Shown here: one piece after another, positions 1-6,580 of the stretch | Layout: each line of letters starts with the position of its first letter | How positions within the stretch are numbered: the first letter of the stretch is position 1 | Source of the DNA: Azoarcus sp. | GTDB taxonomy: Bacteria; Pseudomonadota; Gammaproteobacteria; Burkholderiales; Rhodocyclaceae | Assembly (NCBI GenBank): GCA_031259795.1 | Contig: JAIRLA010000052.1 | Location: 1-7,708 of the forward strand | Direction: 5' to 3' | Length of the DNA: 7,708 nt | Notes under the pieces: generated by a model | What the model saw: only the letters and a program-made list of their open reading frames with translations | The model's database searches: none | Told to the model about the DNA's origin: nothing | Position numbers and translations under genes: made by a program

Positions 1-1
1 G

Positions 2-304
2 CGCCATCCCCAGACGAACGGCATGGTCGAGCGTTTCAACGGGCGCATCAGCGAACTCTGCCAGCAAACCCGCTTTGCCAGCGCCGCCGAACTCGAACAG
101 ACCCTGAAGGATTATCTCCTGACGTACAACCACTTCATCCCACAACGAGCCATCGGACATCGATCTCCCGTCGACGCCCTTGCGTCGTGGTATGAGCAAC
201 ATCCTGAATTGTTTGCCAGACAGGTTCATAATCAGGTGGAACGCGACAGGCGATGGATTCAGGCGGATTGCAGACAAGAGACCCGCTTGCCAAGGGGTGA
301 CTGA
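2..304 (+). CDS. IS481-family transposase, C-terminal fragment (5' end outside window)
   Basis: This is the end of a DDE-type (rve-fold) transposase of the IS481 kind, which would cut and join insertion-sequence ends. The reading frame is open from base 2 and starts RHPQTNGMVERFNGRI. The motif NGxVERFN carries the last acidic residue (E) of the DDE triad. It is followed by the family's usual tail, YNHFIPQRAIGHRSPVDAL and WYEQHPELF. The first two catalytic aspartates lie left of the window, so whether the gene is intact cannot be judged. Related proteins, as I remember them, usually stop soon after the HPELF-VxNQ stretch. Here the frame continues about 20 further residues (RRWIQADCRQETRLPRGD) that look unlike the family, so the 3' end may be altered or read into flanking DNA. 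No terminal inverted repeat could be recognised downstream. The family call is confident; exact element identity is not possible. Confidence 0.85.
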   Translation, partial: RHPQTNGMVERFNGRISELCQQTRFASAAELEQTLKDYLLTYNHFIPQRAIGHRSPVDALASWYEQHPELFARQVHNQVERDRRWIQADCRQETRLPRGD

Positions 305-341
305 ACGGTCGCGGGCCGGCGGCTCCGCGCAGATCGTCGCG

Positions 342-375
342 TTGGCGAGTCGTTGCCGCGACGCTGGCTTATAAT
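342..375 (+). promoter_or_regulatory. Putative sigma-70 promoter for glnS
   Basis: A perfect TATAAT hexamer lies at 370-375 in the gap between the transposase fragment and glnS. The -35 region is poor: TTGGCG at 342-347 is 22 bp away, too far, and TTGCCG at 353-358 is 11 bp away, too close. A TGG lies just upstream of the -10 but not at the exact extended -10 position. If used, transcription would start near 382 and give a leader of about 27 nt before the ATG at 409. Confidence 0.45.
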
Positions 376-408
376 GCCGCATTTCCACCGTTGCCCGTGC
401 CATTGTTC

Positions 409-2133
409 ATGACTCTCGCCGCCAATCCTTCCGTGTCCGCCAGCAATTTCATCCGCAATGTCGTCGATGACGATAATCGCACGGGTAAATGGGATGGGCG
501 GGTGGAAACCCGCTTCCCGCCCGAGCCGAACGGTTATCTGCATTATGGTCATGCCAAGTCGATCTGCCTCAATTTCGGCCTGGCCGAATCCTATGGCGGC
601 GTCTGCCATTTGCGCTTCGACGATACCAATCCCGCGAAAGAAGATCAGGAATACGTCGATTCCATCATCGAGGCCGTGCGCTGGCTGGGTTTCGATTGGC
701 GCCAGCATCTTTATTTCGCTTCCGATTACTTCGATATCATGTACGCCTGCGCCGAATCGCTCATCAAGGCGGGCAAGGCTTATGTCGATTCGCAATCGGC
801 GGAGGAGATGCGCGCAACCCGCGGCACGCTCACCGAGCCGGGCAGCGACAGTCCTTATCGCGGACGCGGCGTCGATGAGAATCTCGATCTTTTCCGCCGC
901 ATGAAGGCGGGCGAATTCGCCGATGGCGCGCATGTGCTGCGGGCGAAGATCGACATGGCGAGCCCCAATATCAATTTGCGCGATCCGGCGGTCTACCGCA
1001 TCCGCCGCGCCACGCATCACCGCACCGGCGACAAATGGTGCGTCTATCCGATGTATACCTTCGCCCATCCGATCGAGGATGCGATCGAGAACGTCACGCA
1101 CTCGATCTGCACGCTGGAATTCGAGGATCAGCGCCCGTTCTACGAATGGCTGCTCGAGGCGCTCGCCGATGCCGGGCATTTCCCGCGTCCGCTGCCGCGG
1201 CAGATCGAATTTGCCCGCCTCAATCTCACCTATACGGTGCTCTCCAAGAGAAAGCTCATCCAGCTTGTCGACGGGGGATACGTCGCCGGCTGGAACGATC
1301 CGCGCCTGCCGACGCTCTCCGGCGCGCGGCGGCGCGGCTTCACGCCCGAGGGTTTCCGCTTGTTCGCCGAACGTATCGGCGTGGCGAAGGCGGATTCGTG
1401 GATCGACATGGGCGTGCTCGAAGAATGCATGCGCGAGCACCTGAACGAAGCCGCGCCCCGGCGCATCGCCGTGCTCGATCCGCTCAGGCTCGTGCTCACC
1501 AATTACCCCGAGGGCCAAAGCGAATCGTGCCTGGCGCCGAATCATCCGCTCAGGCCCGAACTCGGCGGGCGCGACATCCCTTTCAGCCGCGAGTTGTGGA
1601 TCGAGCGCGAGGATTTCATGGAAACGCCGGTCAAGGGGTTCCACCGTCTCTATCCGGGCAACACGGTGCGGCTGCGTTATGGCTACGTGATCCGATGCAC
1701 CGGCTGCGAGAAGAACGCCGCGGGCGAGGTGACGACCGTGTTCGCCGAATATTTTCCCGATTCCAGGTCGGGTACGCCGGGGGCGGACAATTACAAGACC
1801 AAGGGCAATCTGCATTGGGTCTGCGCCGCGCACGCCTATGCCGCCGAGATCAGGCTCTACGAGCGGCTGTTCGCCCATCCCTATCCGGGGCAGCGCCGCG
1901 CGGGAGACCCGGAAGGCGTCGAGCGCGATTTTCTCGATGACATCAATCCGGATTCGCTGCGCGTCATCGAGGCCCGGCTGGAGCCGGCGCTCAGGGCCGC
2001 GCATCCGGAAGAACATTTCCAGTTCGAGCGGCACGGTTATTTCGTCGTCGATCGCTACGATTCCGCCGAAGGCGCGCCCGTGTTCAATTTCACGGTTACA
2101 CTTAAAGACTCCCGGACAAAAGGCGGGAAGTAA
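409..2133 (+). CDS. glnS: Glutaminyl-tRNA synthetase (GlnRS)
   Basis: Cytoplasmic class I aminoacyl-tRNA synthetase that charges tRNA-Gln with glutamine using ATP. The 574-residue product matches the full family architecture. The Rossmann catalytic domain starts at RFPPEPNGYLHYGHAKS, where HYGH (residues 45-48) is the class I HIGH signature with Tyr for Ile. LRFDDTNPAKED and LRAKIDMASP follow, and VLSKRKL (277-283) is the KMSKS-equivalent loop. The C-terminal half is the two-barrel anticodon-binding region. It contains a CxxC pair (C430, C433) and an SGTPGAD segment, which I associate with betaproteobacterial GlnRS. The open frame extends upstream to TTG 391 and GTG 397, but ATG 409 gives an N-terminus ending in SNFIRNVVDDD like known enzymes, so it is preferred. 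No clear Shine-Dalgarno precedes any candidate start. It appears monocistronic; a weak hairpin follows the stop. Confidence 0.97.
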   Translation: MTLAANPSVSASNFIRNVVDDDNRTGKWDGRVETRFPPEPNGYLHYGHAKSICLNFGLAESYGGVCHLRFDDTNPAKEDQEYVDSIIEAVRWLGFDWRQHLYFASDYFDIMYACAESLIKAGKAYVDSQSAEEMRATRGTLTEPGSDSPYRGRGVDENLDLFRRMKAGEFADGAHVLRAKIDMASPNINLRDPAVYRIRRATHHRTGDKWCVYPMYTFAHPIEDAIENVTHSICTLEFEDQRPFYEWLLEALADAGHFPRPLPRQIEFARLNLTYTVLSKRKLIQLVDGGYVAGWNDPRLPTLSGARRRGFTPEGFRLFAERIGVAKADSWIDMGVLEECMREHLNEAAPRRIAVLDPLRLVLTNYPEGQSESCLAPNHPLRPELGGRDIPFSRELWIEREDFMETPVKGFHRLYPGNTVRLRYGYVIRCTGCEKNAAGEVTTVFAEYFPDSRSGTPGADNYKTKGNLHWVCAAHAYAAEIRLYERLFAHPYPGQRRAGDPEGVERDFLDDINPDSLRVIEARLEPALRAAHPEEHFQFERHGYFVVDRYDSAEGAPVFNFTVTLKDSRTKGGK

Positions 2134-2168
2134 CGATGAGCGCGGCGCGGCGGATGGCCGTGACCGAT

Positions 2169-2181
2169 CCCCGGAACGGGG
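2169..2181 (+). terminator. Short GC hairpin after glnS (weak terminator candidate)
   Basis: CCCCG-GAA-CGGGG forms a perfect 5-bp stem with a 3-nt loop, 35 nt after the glnS stop codon. Only two T residues follow, so it lacks the U-tract of an intrinsic terminator. It could be a pause or mRNA-end stabilising hairpin, or chance in GC-rich DNA. Confidence 0.2.
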
Positions 2182-2302
2182 TTGCAGGCAAGGCGGGCGC
2201 GGGGCCGCGAACAATAAAAGGGCAGCGCGGCGGCTGCTTGCGGCGCTGCTGATGTTCCAGGGCTTGGCGGTGCGGGCGCGGGGTGCCTTTACCGCGCGAT
2301 AC

Positions 2303-2306
2303 AGGA
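2303..2306 (+). promoter_or_regulatory. Shine-Dalgarno AGGA serving ATG 2314
   Basis: AGGA lies 7 nt before ATG 2314, a good spacing. ATG 2333, the first in-frame ATG of the adaptor, has no purine-rich site at a suitable distance. The best ribosome-binding signal here therefore points to a start in a different frame from the adaptor. Confidence 0.4.
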
Positions 2307-2313
2307 TTTCGTA

Positions 2314-2379
2314 ATGCATAACAAACAGACCAATGGCCGCTTCGACACCTCCCCCTCCACGATCGCTGCGCGGGGGTAA
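2314..2379 (+). CDS. 21-codon ORF overlapping the adaptor start (leader ORF or frameshifted N-terminus)
   Basis: ATG 2314, preceded by AGGA at 2303-2306, opens a 21-codon frame beginning MHNKQTNGRFDTSPS and ending at TAA 2377-2379. It overlaps the first 47 nt of the adaptor gene in another frame. The run of five G at 2372-2376 sits directly before the stop. Removing one G would join this frame to the adaptor at ...ARG-KSPGIL, giving a plausible hydrophilic cytoplasmic N-terminus ahead of the membrane segment. It may therefore be the true start of the adaptor disrupted by a frameshift or sequencing error, a small leader peptide coupled to the adaptor, or chance. I cannot decide from one sequence. 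Confidence 0.25.
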   Translation: MHNKQTNGRFDTSPSTIAARG

Positions 2380-3547
2380 ATCGCCCGGTATTTTGTCCGC
2401 GCACCGTGCAATCGCGCTGATCGCTTTCATTTTCCTCGTGGCGGCGCTCTGGCTGCTGAACCGCCCCGGCCCGCTCGGCGTCGCTGTTTATGAAGCGGCG
2501 CGCGGCAAGGTCGAGGCGACGGTCATCAATACCCGCGCGGGCGTGATCGAAGCCTGCCAGCGCACCAGGCTCTCCACCATCACTGGCGGGCGCATCGACT
2601 ATCTCGGCGTCAAGGAAGGCGATCGCGTCGAAACGGGGCAAGTGTTGATGCGCTTGTGGCAAGGCGACCTGCGCGCGAACGAGGCCGTGGCGCAGGCGCG
2701 TCTGGCCAGCACCCGGCAACGCCAGAATGAGGCCTGCGCCCGCGCCGTGCAGGCGCAGAAAGAAGCCGAACGCCAGGAAGAACTGGTGGCGCGCCAGTTC
2801 GTTTCCCCCAGCGCCGCGGAAAAAGCCCGTACCGACGCCGAGGCCGGCGCCGCCGCCTGCGCCAGCGCCAAGGCCGAAGTGGACACCGCGGCGCGCCAGC
2901 TCGAATCCCTCGCCGCCGACCTCGACCGTACCGTGATCGTCGCGCCTTTCGCCGGCACCATCGCCAGGATCAACGGCGAACTCGGCGAAATCTCCACGCC
3001 TTCTCCCACCGGCATCGCCATGCCGCCGGCCATCGACCTGATCGACGATTCCTGCCTCTACGTCAAGGCGCCGATGGACGAAGTCGACGCGCCCAAGATA
3101 CAGCCGGGCCAGCCGGTGCGCATCAGCATCGAAGCATTGAAGGACAAGCGCTTCACTGGCCGCGTGCGCCGGATCGCCCCCTACATCACCGCCGAGGAAA
3201 AACAGGCGCGCACGGTGGACGTCGACATCGACTTCGACGATCAGAAAGAAGCGCGCCAGCTGCTCGTCGGCTACAGCGTCGATGTCGAAATCGTGCTCGC
3301 CTCCCGTGACAATGCCTTGCACATCCCCACTACCGCCTTGCGCGCGGGCAACAAGGTGCTGGTGCTCGATGGCGATGTCGTCGCCGAGCGCGCCGTCACG
3401 CCCGGCGTCGCCAACTGGGAACTGACCGAAATCGTCGATGGACTCGACGCCGGTGAGCGCGTCATCACTTCGCTCGCGCTCGAAGGACTCGCGCCCGGCG
3501 CGCGGGCGCGGGCCGCGCAGGCGGCGGGAGCCCGCGCCGGACGCTGA
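2333..3547 (+). CDS. HlyD/MacA-type periplasmic adaptor (membrane fusion protein) of an ABC exporter
   Basis: This is an inner-membrane-anchored adaptor that would link an ABC transporter to an outer-membrane channel. In the 404 residues, a short cytoplasmic N-terminus is followed by one membrane segment (about 26-42, AIALIAFIFLVAALWLL). The first half of a lipoyl-like domain (about 80-108, GGRIDYLGVKEGDRVETGQ) leads into an Ala/Gln/Glu-rich coiled-coil hairpin (about 112-198). The second lipoyl half is APFAGTIARINGELGE (204-219). A beta-barrel covers about 240-325 and a membrane-proximal domain about 326-385. Four cysteines (75, 135, 176, 241) all fall in the periplasmic part, two of them in the coiled coil. 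The ATPase gene follows after 1 nt, so the two are surely co-transcribed. ATG 2333 lacks a Shine-Dalgarno; see the overlapping ORF at 2314 for a possible alternative start. Substrate is unknown. Confidence 0.9.
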   Translation: MAASTPPPPRSLRGGKSPGILSAHRAIALIAFIFLVAALWLLNRPGPLGVAVYEAARGKVEATVINTRAGVIEACQRTRLSTITGGRIDYLGVKEGDRVETGQVLMRLWQGDLRANEAVAQARLASTRQRQNEACARAVQAQKEAERQEELVARQFVSPSAAEKARTDAEAGAAACASAKAEVDTAARQLESLAADLDRTVIVAPFAGTIARINGELGEISTPSPTGIAMPPAIDLIDDSCLYVKAPMDEVDAPKIQPGQPVRISIEALKDKRFTGRVRRIAPYITAEEKQARTVDVDIDFDDQKEARQLLVGYSVDVEIVLASRDNALHIPTTALRAGNKVLVLDGDVVAERAVTPGVANWELTEIVDGLDAGERVITSLALEGLAPGARARAAQAAGARAGR

Positions 3548-3548
3548 T

Positions 3549-4268
<720 letters not shown>

Positions 4269-4285
4269 TCCCGCGCCTTTCGCGC

Positions 4286-4310
4286 CGGAACGGCAAGTCA
4301 ATCCGTTCCG
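4286..4310. terminator. Hairpin at the convergent junction (possible bidirectional terminator)
   Basis: CGGAACGG (4286-4293) and CCGTTCCG (4303-4310) form a perfect 8-bp stem with a 9-nt loop. It lies 17 nt after the ATPase stop and overlaps the last codons and stop (4298-4300) of the DUF799 gene on the other strand. Neither side carries a long T-run, so intrinsic termination is uncertain. Position between two converging genes is the main argument. Confidence 0.35.
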
Positions 4311-4999
4311 TGCCTGGGATGGTAAGGGCCGAAGAGCATGCTGTTCCGGTATCCGGCGGAGAGAAGCTGGTAGCTGGCGATCCGGGCCGCCTTGTGCGTG
4401 CGATCCGTCAGGCTGTTGGCGATCTGGCTGACGATCGCATTGACGAGCATGCCGACGAGACTGCTGTTGTTGCTATTGTTCCCCATGGCGACGGCGTGGC
4501 GTCCGCGCCAGAGTTCCTGCCCGCTGGCGAGATCGACGAGCCTGGCCGTGATGGCGACCTCCACCACGCTGTCGATGAGGCGGTAGCTGACGCCGTAGCG
4601 TTCGATGGCGAGGTAGAGGGCGGCGTCCGCGCCGAAGATTTCGCGCAGCTTGGCGGGCGGCAGGTCTTGAGCGTCGGCGGCGACGGTCACGCCGTTCTGC
4701 CTGAACGCTTCTTCGGAAAGCGTCACCGGGATCACGTAATAACCCGATTCCGCCAGAGGCACGGTGGTCACGGACAACAGGCTCGGCGGCGCGTCGACTT
4801 CCAGCGAATTATTGAGCGGCGGCAGCACCAGGATGGAACGCGGACGGCTTGCCCGGAAAGCGGTGTAATCGAATTGCTCCGGCGGTGTCGCGCAGGCGGA
4901 AAGCAGCGCCGCCAATGCGAATGGAAACACGCGCCGCCCGGCGGAAATGGCGTGAAAAGCGCCGGGAACGCGGGAGAAAAGCATTGCAAGGACATTCAC
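4298..4999 (-). CDS. DUF799 / GNA1162-like putative lipoprotein
   Basis: The 233-residue product matches the DUF799 family, whose known member is the meningococcal surface antigen GNA1162. Supporting segments are RSILVLPPLNNSLEV, PLAESGYYVIPV and the C-terminal LFGPYHPRHGTD. A long N-region (about 23 residues) is followed by a hydrophobic core and the lipobox LSAC (Cys36), predicting signal peptidase II processing and lipid anchoring. After Cys the residues are ATPP, without Asp at +2, compatible with outer-membrane sorting. GTG at 4999-4997 is chosen because GAGGAA (5013-5008) lies exactly 8 nt upstream; the in-frame ATG at 4984 would be 23 nt away. It is the third gene of a - strand operon after the CsgG-like and DUF4810 genes, 12 nt after the latter. 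A polar GNNSNNSS patch occurs near residue 173. Molecular function is not known. Confidence 0.88.
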   Translation of the reverse strand: MNVLAMLFSRVPGAFHAISAGRRVFPFALAALLSACATPPEQFDYTAFRASRPRSILVLPPLNNSLEVDAPPSLLSVTTVPLAESGYYVIPVTLSEEAFRQNGVTVAADAQDLPPAKLREIFGADAALYLAIERYGVSYRLIDSVVEVAITARLVDLASGQELWRGRHAVAMGNNSNNSSLVGMLVNAIVSQIANSLTDRTHKAARIASYQLLSAGYRNSMLFGPYHPRHGTD

Positions 5000-5007
5000 G
5001 CGATTAT

Positions 5008-5013
5008 TTCCTC
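5008..5013 (-). promoter_or_regulatory. Shine-Dalgarno GAGGAA that fixes the DUF799 GTG start
   Basis: On the - strand GAGGAA sits 8 nt before GTG 4999 and overlaps the stop region of the DUF4810 gene. This spacing favours GTG over the in-frame ATG at 4984 and the out-of-frame ATG at 4995. Confidence 0.6.
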
Positions 5014-5377
5014 ATTCATCGTGTTTCTCGTGTTTCTTGAGCAAGAAATCCATGAAAGGCGCGGCTTCCGGAAAGCGGTTCTTTTCCGTTTCAAAGCATT
5101 CGGCGGCTTTGGCGTCGTTGCCGGTTTCCATGTACAAAAGCCCCAGATGCGCGAAGAAACCCGGCGGAGCGGGTTTGCCGCTGGCATTGATTTTCTGCAA
5201 ATCCCGTTCCAGCGCCCCGATCTGTGCTTCCCTGCTCTCGCCTTTCAGGTGCGCGTAAACCTGCGCCTCGTAACTTTCCCAGCGGTAGAGCGGCTCCGGG
5301 GCGCTGGCGCAGCCGGAAAGAGCGGCGGCAAGCGCGAGCGCCGCCGCCAGGCCGGGAATGGGGACGCGCTTTTCCAT
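5012..5377 (-). CDS. DUF4810-type small lipoprotein with TPR-like repeat
   Basis: The 121-residue product has a classic lipoprotein signal: MEKR, a hydrophobic Ala/Leu core, and the lipobox LSGC with Cys23, followed by ASAPEP. The segment LYRWESYEAQVYAHLKG (30-46) and the TPR-like helix pair PPGFFAHLGLLYMETGNDAK to RFPEA (about 71-105) fit the DUF4810 family, which travels with csgG-like and DUF799 genes. The C-terminus is charged (LLKKHEKHDE). The frame also allows ATG 5401, which would overlap the CsgG gene by 19 nt and add eight polar residues. ATG 5377 leaves a 5-nt gap and gives a standard signal peptide, so it is preferred, though neither start has a strong Shine-Dalgarno. A periplasm-facing scaffold or assembly role for the two neighbouring lipoproteins is plausible but is inference. 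Confidence 0.85.
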   Translation of the reverse strand: MEKRVPIPGLAAALALAAALSGCASAPEPLYRWESYEAQVYAHLKGESREAQIGALERDLQKINASGKPAPPGFFAHLGLLYMETGNDAKAAECFETEKNRFPEAAPFMDFLLKKHEKHDE

Positions 5378-5382
5378 GGATG

Positions 5383-6054
5383 TCAGGGTGTTGGTTTCCA
5401 TGCGCCGTTGTCCAGGGCTACAGTGAGACGGTCGACCGCTTCGCGGATGGCGAGATCCAGCACTTTGCCATTCAGGGTGGAATCATAGCCGGCGGAAGTG
5501 CCGAAACCGACGACTTCCCGGCTGGAGAGCGAATATTCGCCCGCGCCCTGCACGGAATAGACGACTTCCGTGCTGCGGCTGTCGACGATATTGAGGCTGA
5601 CCTTGGCATAGGCGACCTGTCTCTTGCCGCGTCCGGCGATGCCGAAAAGCTGCTGGTCGCTGACTTCCCTGCGCCCGAATTCCGTCACGTCGCCGGTGAC
5701 GATATAGATTGCGCCTTTCAATTGCTGGGCTTCGTTGCGGATTTCGGCTTCCTGCCTGGCCTCCGCCATATTGTCGCGGTCGAGTACGGTAAAACGGTTG
5801 CTCTGTTGCAGATGGGTAATGAGGATGGTCTTGGCCTGGCTGCCCAGCCGGTCTACGCCATCCGAGAAAACGCCGCGCATGAAATTGGAACGATTGTCGA
5901 ATTTGCCCACCGAGATGGGCGAACGCGGCCCGGCATAAGGCCGCGTCGAGGCCGCGGGCTGCTCGACGGCAAGACTGCGATGACCTTCGGTCGCGCAACC
6001 CGCGAGGCCCAGGGCGGCAAAGGCCGCGAGGCAGGAAATCAGGTTTTTTTTCAT
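5383..6054 (-). CDS. CsgG-family outer-membrane lipoprotein
   Basis: The 223-residue product starts MKKNLISCLAAFAALGLAGC, a type II signal peptide with lipobox LAGC (Cys20). The mature part matches the CsgG fold: SNF at 56-58, SQAKTILITHLQQSNRFTVLDR (72-93), IVTGDVTEFG (118-127), and a C-terminal NGKVLDLAIREAVDRLTVAL helix (195-214). CsgG of E. coli (277 residues) forms the curli-secreting nonameric pore; this protein is shorter, mainly at the C-terminus, but keeps segments that appear to correspond to both pore beta-hairpins. No curli subunit genes are in view, so a curli role is not implied. ATG 6054 has GGAG at 6069-6066, 11 nt upstream, and is followed by an A8 run through codons 2-4, a possible slippage site. 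It is the first gene of a - strand operon with the DUF4810 and DUF799 genes. Confidence 0.92.
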   Translation of the reverse strand: MKKNLISCLAAFAALGLAGCATEGHRSLAVEQPAASTRPYAGPRSPISVGKFDNRSNFMRGVFSDGVDRLGSQAKTILITHLQQSNRFTVLDRDNMAEARQEAEIRNEAQQLKGAIYIVTGDVTEFGRREVSDQQLFGIAGRGKRQVAYAKVSLNIVDSRSTEVVYSVQGAGEYSLSSREVVGFGTSAGYDSTLNGKVLDLAIREAVDRLTVALDNGAWKPTP

Positions 6055-6314
6055 CGTGGGATCAACTCCGGGGTGAAATCGGGAAAGGGAAAGAACGGGG
6101 GGAAGAAACCCTTTCAGAGTCTTTGCCCGGCCAACGCCGCCCGCCAGTTCGATTTCAATGATTTCAATTCATGGCAACCTGGCGAAAACCCGCAACGCGG
6201 CGGCGGCGACGGCAAAGAACGATCAGCGGAAAACGGCGCAATGGTAACACATGCGACACATTCCAAAGGAAATCCCTTTCCGGGAAACAGGGCCATTGCA
6301 TGCGTGAATATTGT
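6055..6314. other. Non-coding region upstream of the lipoprotein operon
   Basis: This stretch should hold the promoter of the - strand CsgG/DUF4810/DUF799 operon. No frame on either strand gives a credible protein. I found no convincing -35/-10 pair by eye; TACAAT on the - strand (6316-6311) lacks a matching -35. The only clear structure is a tandem 9-bp repeat at 6151-6168, listed separately. Confidence 0.5.
6151..6168. repeat. Tandem 9-bp repeat GATTTCAAT x2
   Basis: GATTTCAAT occurs twice head to tail (ATTGAAATC twice on the - strand), about 100-115 nt upstream of the CsgG-like start. It is AT-rich in an otherwise GC-rich region. It could be a paired regulator-binding site for the lipoprotein operon, but that rests only on position and repetition. 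Confidence 0.35.
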
Positions 6315-6411
6315 AATCAGCGTCGCGCCGCTCCGCGTGGAACGAACTGGCTTGCCACGGGCCGCAGGCCCGTGGCAAGCGCATTCCATCCGGCGCGTAG
6401 CGCCGCTGATT
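6315..6411. repeat. 97-bp near-palindromic repeat element (copy A, REP/MITE-like)
   Basis: The element ends in a perfect 8-bp inverted repeat, AATCAGCG (6315-6322) and CGCTGATT (6404-6411). The arms pair imperfectly, and the centre is a perfect 14-bp stem (6350-6363 with 6367-6380) with a GCA loop. A smaller hairpin, CGGCGC-GTA-GCGCCG, lies at 6391-6405 in the right arm. It encodes no protein. Parts of it recur at 6462-6493 and 6581-6640, showing it belongs to a repeat family. It resembles REP/BIME-type intergenic palindromes or a miniature element mobilised in trans; which one cannot be told from a single window. Confidence 0.75.
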
Positions 6412-6461
6412 TCTTTGCGGTGGGGCGCGGACAGGCGGCCCGTTCCTTCCTCCCCCTTTTT

Positions 6462-6493
6462 AATTAGCGTCGCTGCGCTCCGTTTGGAACGAA
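6462..6493 (+). repeat. Diverged direct copy of the left arm of repeat A
   Basis: These 32 bases match 6315-6346 at 27 positions without gaps, starting AATTAGCGTCGC and ending TGGAACGAA. The copy lies 147 bp downstream in the same orientation. Beyond it the sequence leaves copy A and enters a different GC-rich hairpin. Confidence 0.7.
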
Positions 6494-6500
6494 GCCCTCT

Positions 6501-6539
6501 CCCGCCCTGCGGGCACCCTCCCCCGCAGGCGGGGGAGGG
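6501..6539. repeat. Strong GC hairpins (double stem-loop)
   Basis: A 5-bp hairpin CCCGC-CCT-GCGGG (6501-6513) is followed at once by an 11-bp perfect stem, 6516-6526 with 6529-6539, around a 2-nt loop. The pattern of CCCTC and GGGAGGG blocks is the type commonly seen dispersed between genes in many proteobacteria. It lies downstream of the transglutaminase-like gene on the - strand and might stabilise or end that transcript. Confidence 0.65.
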
Positions 6540-6580
6540 AAGGTACACCGGACGAGGGGAATCCATCGGAGGAACTCGCC

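Larger units (their letters stand above)
2134..2332. other. Gap between glnS and the adaptor gene
   Basis: This 199-nt gap holds no recognisable gene. A short GC hairpin lies at 2169-2181 and a small ORF with its own ribosome-binding site begins at 2314; both are listed separately. A 38-codon ORF from ATG 2136 has low-complexity Arg/Gly/Ala content and was not called. No convincing -35/-10 pair for the adaptor gene was found by eye. Confidence 0.5.

Noticed and set aside
374..412. 12-codon ORF whose stop overlaps the glnS ATG (ATGA), a possible leader peptide
   Set aside because: Its ATG lies inside and just after the TATAAT box, so a transcript starting near 382 would not contain it, and it has no ribosome-binding site.
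2136..2252. 38-codon ORF just after glnS with a weak GGGAAG upstream
   Set aside because: The product is low-complexity Arg/Gly/Ala, with no signal or domain, and the purine stretch is the glnS C-terminal coding sequence.
259..2430. Very long - strand open frame (723 codons) antisense to glnS
   Set aside because: It mirrors the strongly coded glnS frame in GC-rich DNA. Its translation is Arg/Ala/His-rich without any family motif.
4310..5488. + strand open frame of 392 codons opposite the lipoprotein genes
   Set aside because: It is antisense to three genes with clear lipoboxes and family motifs, and has none of its own.
5383..6054. Curli secretion locus (true csgG)
   Set aside because: No curli subunit, csgE or csgF gene is present, and the DUF4810/DUF799 partners define a different, CsgG-like gene context.
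6457..6461. T5 run as part of an intrinsic terminator
   Set aside because: No hairpin directly precedes it and there is no + strand gene upstream to terminate.
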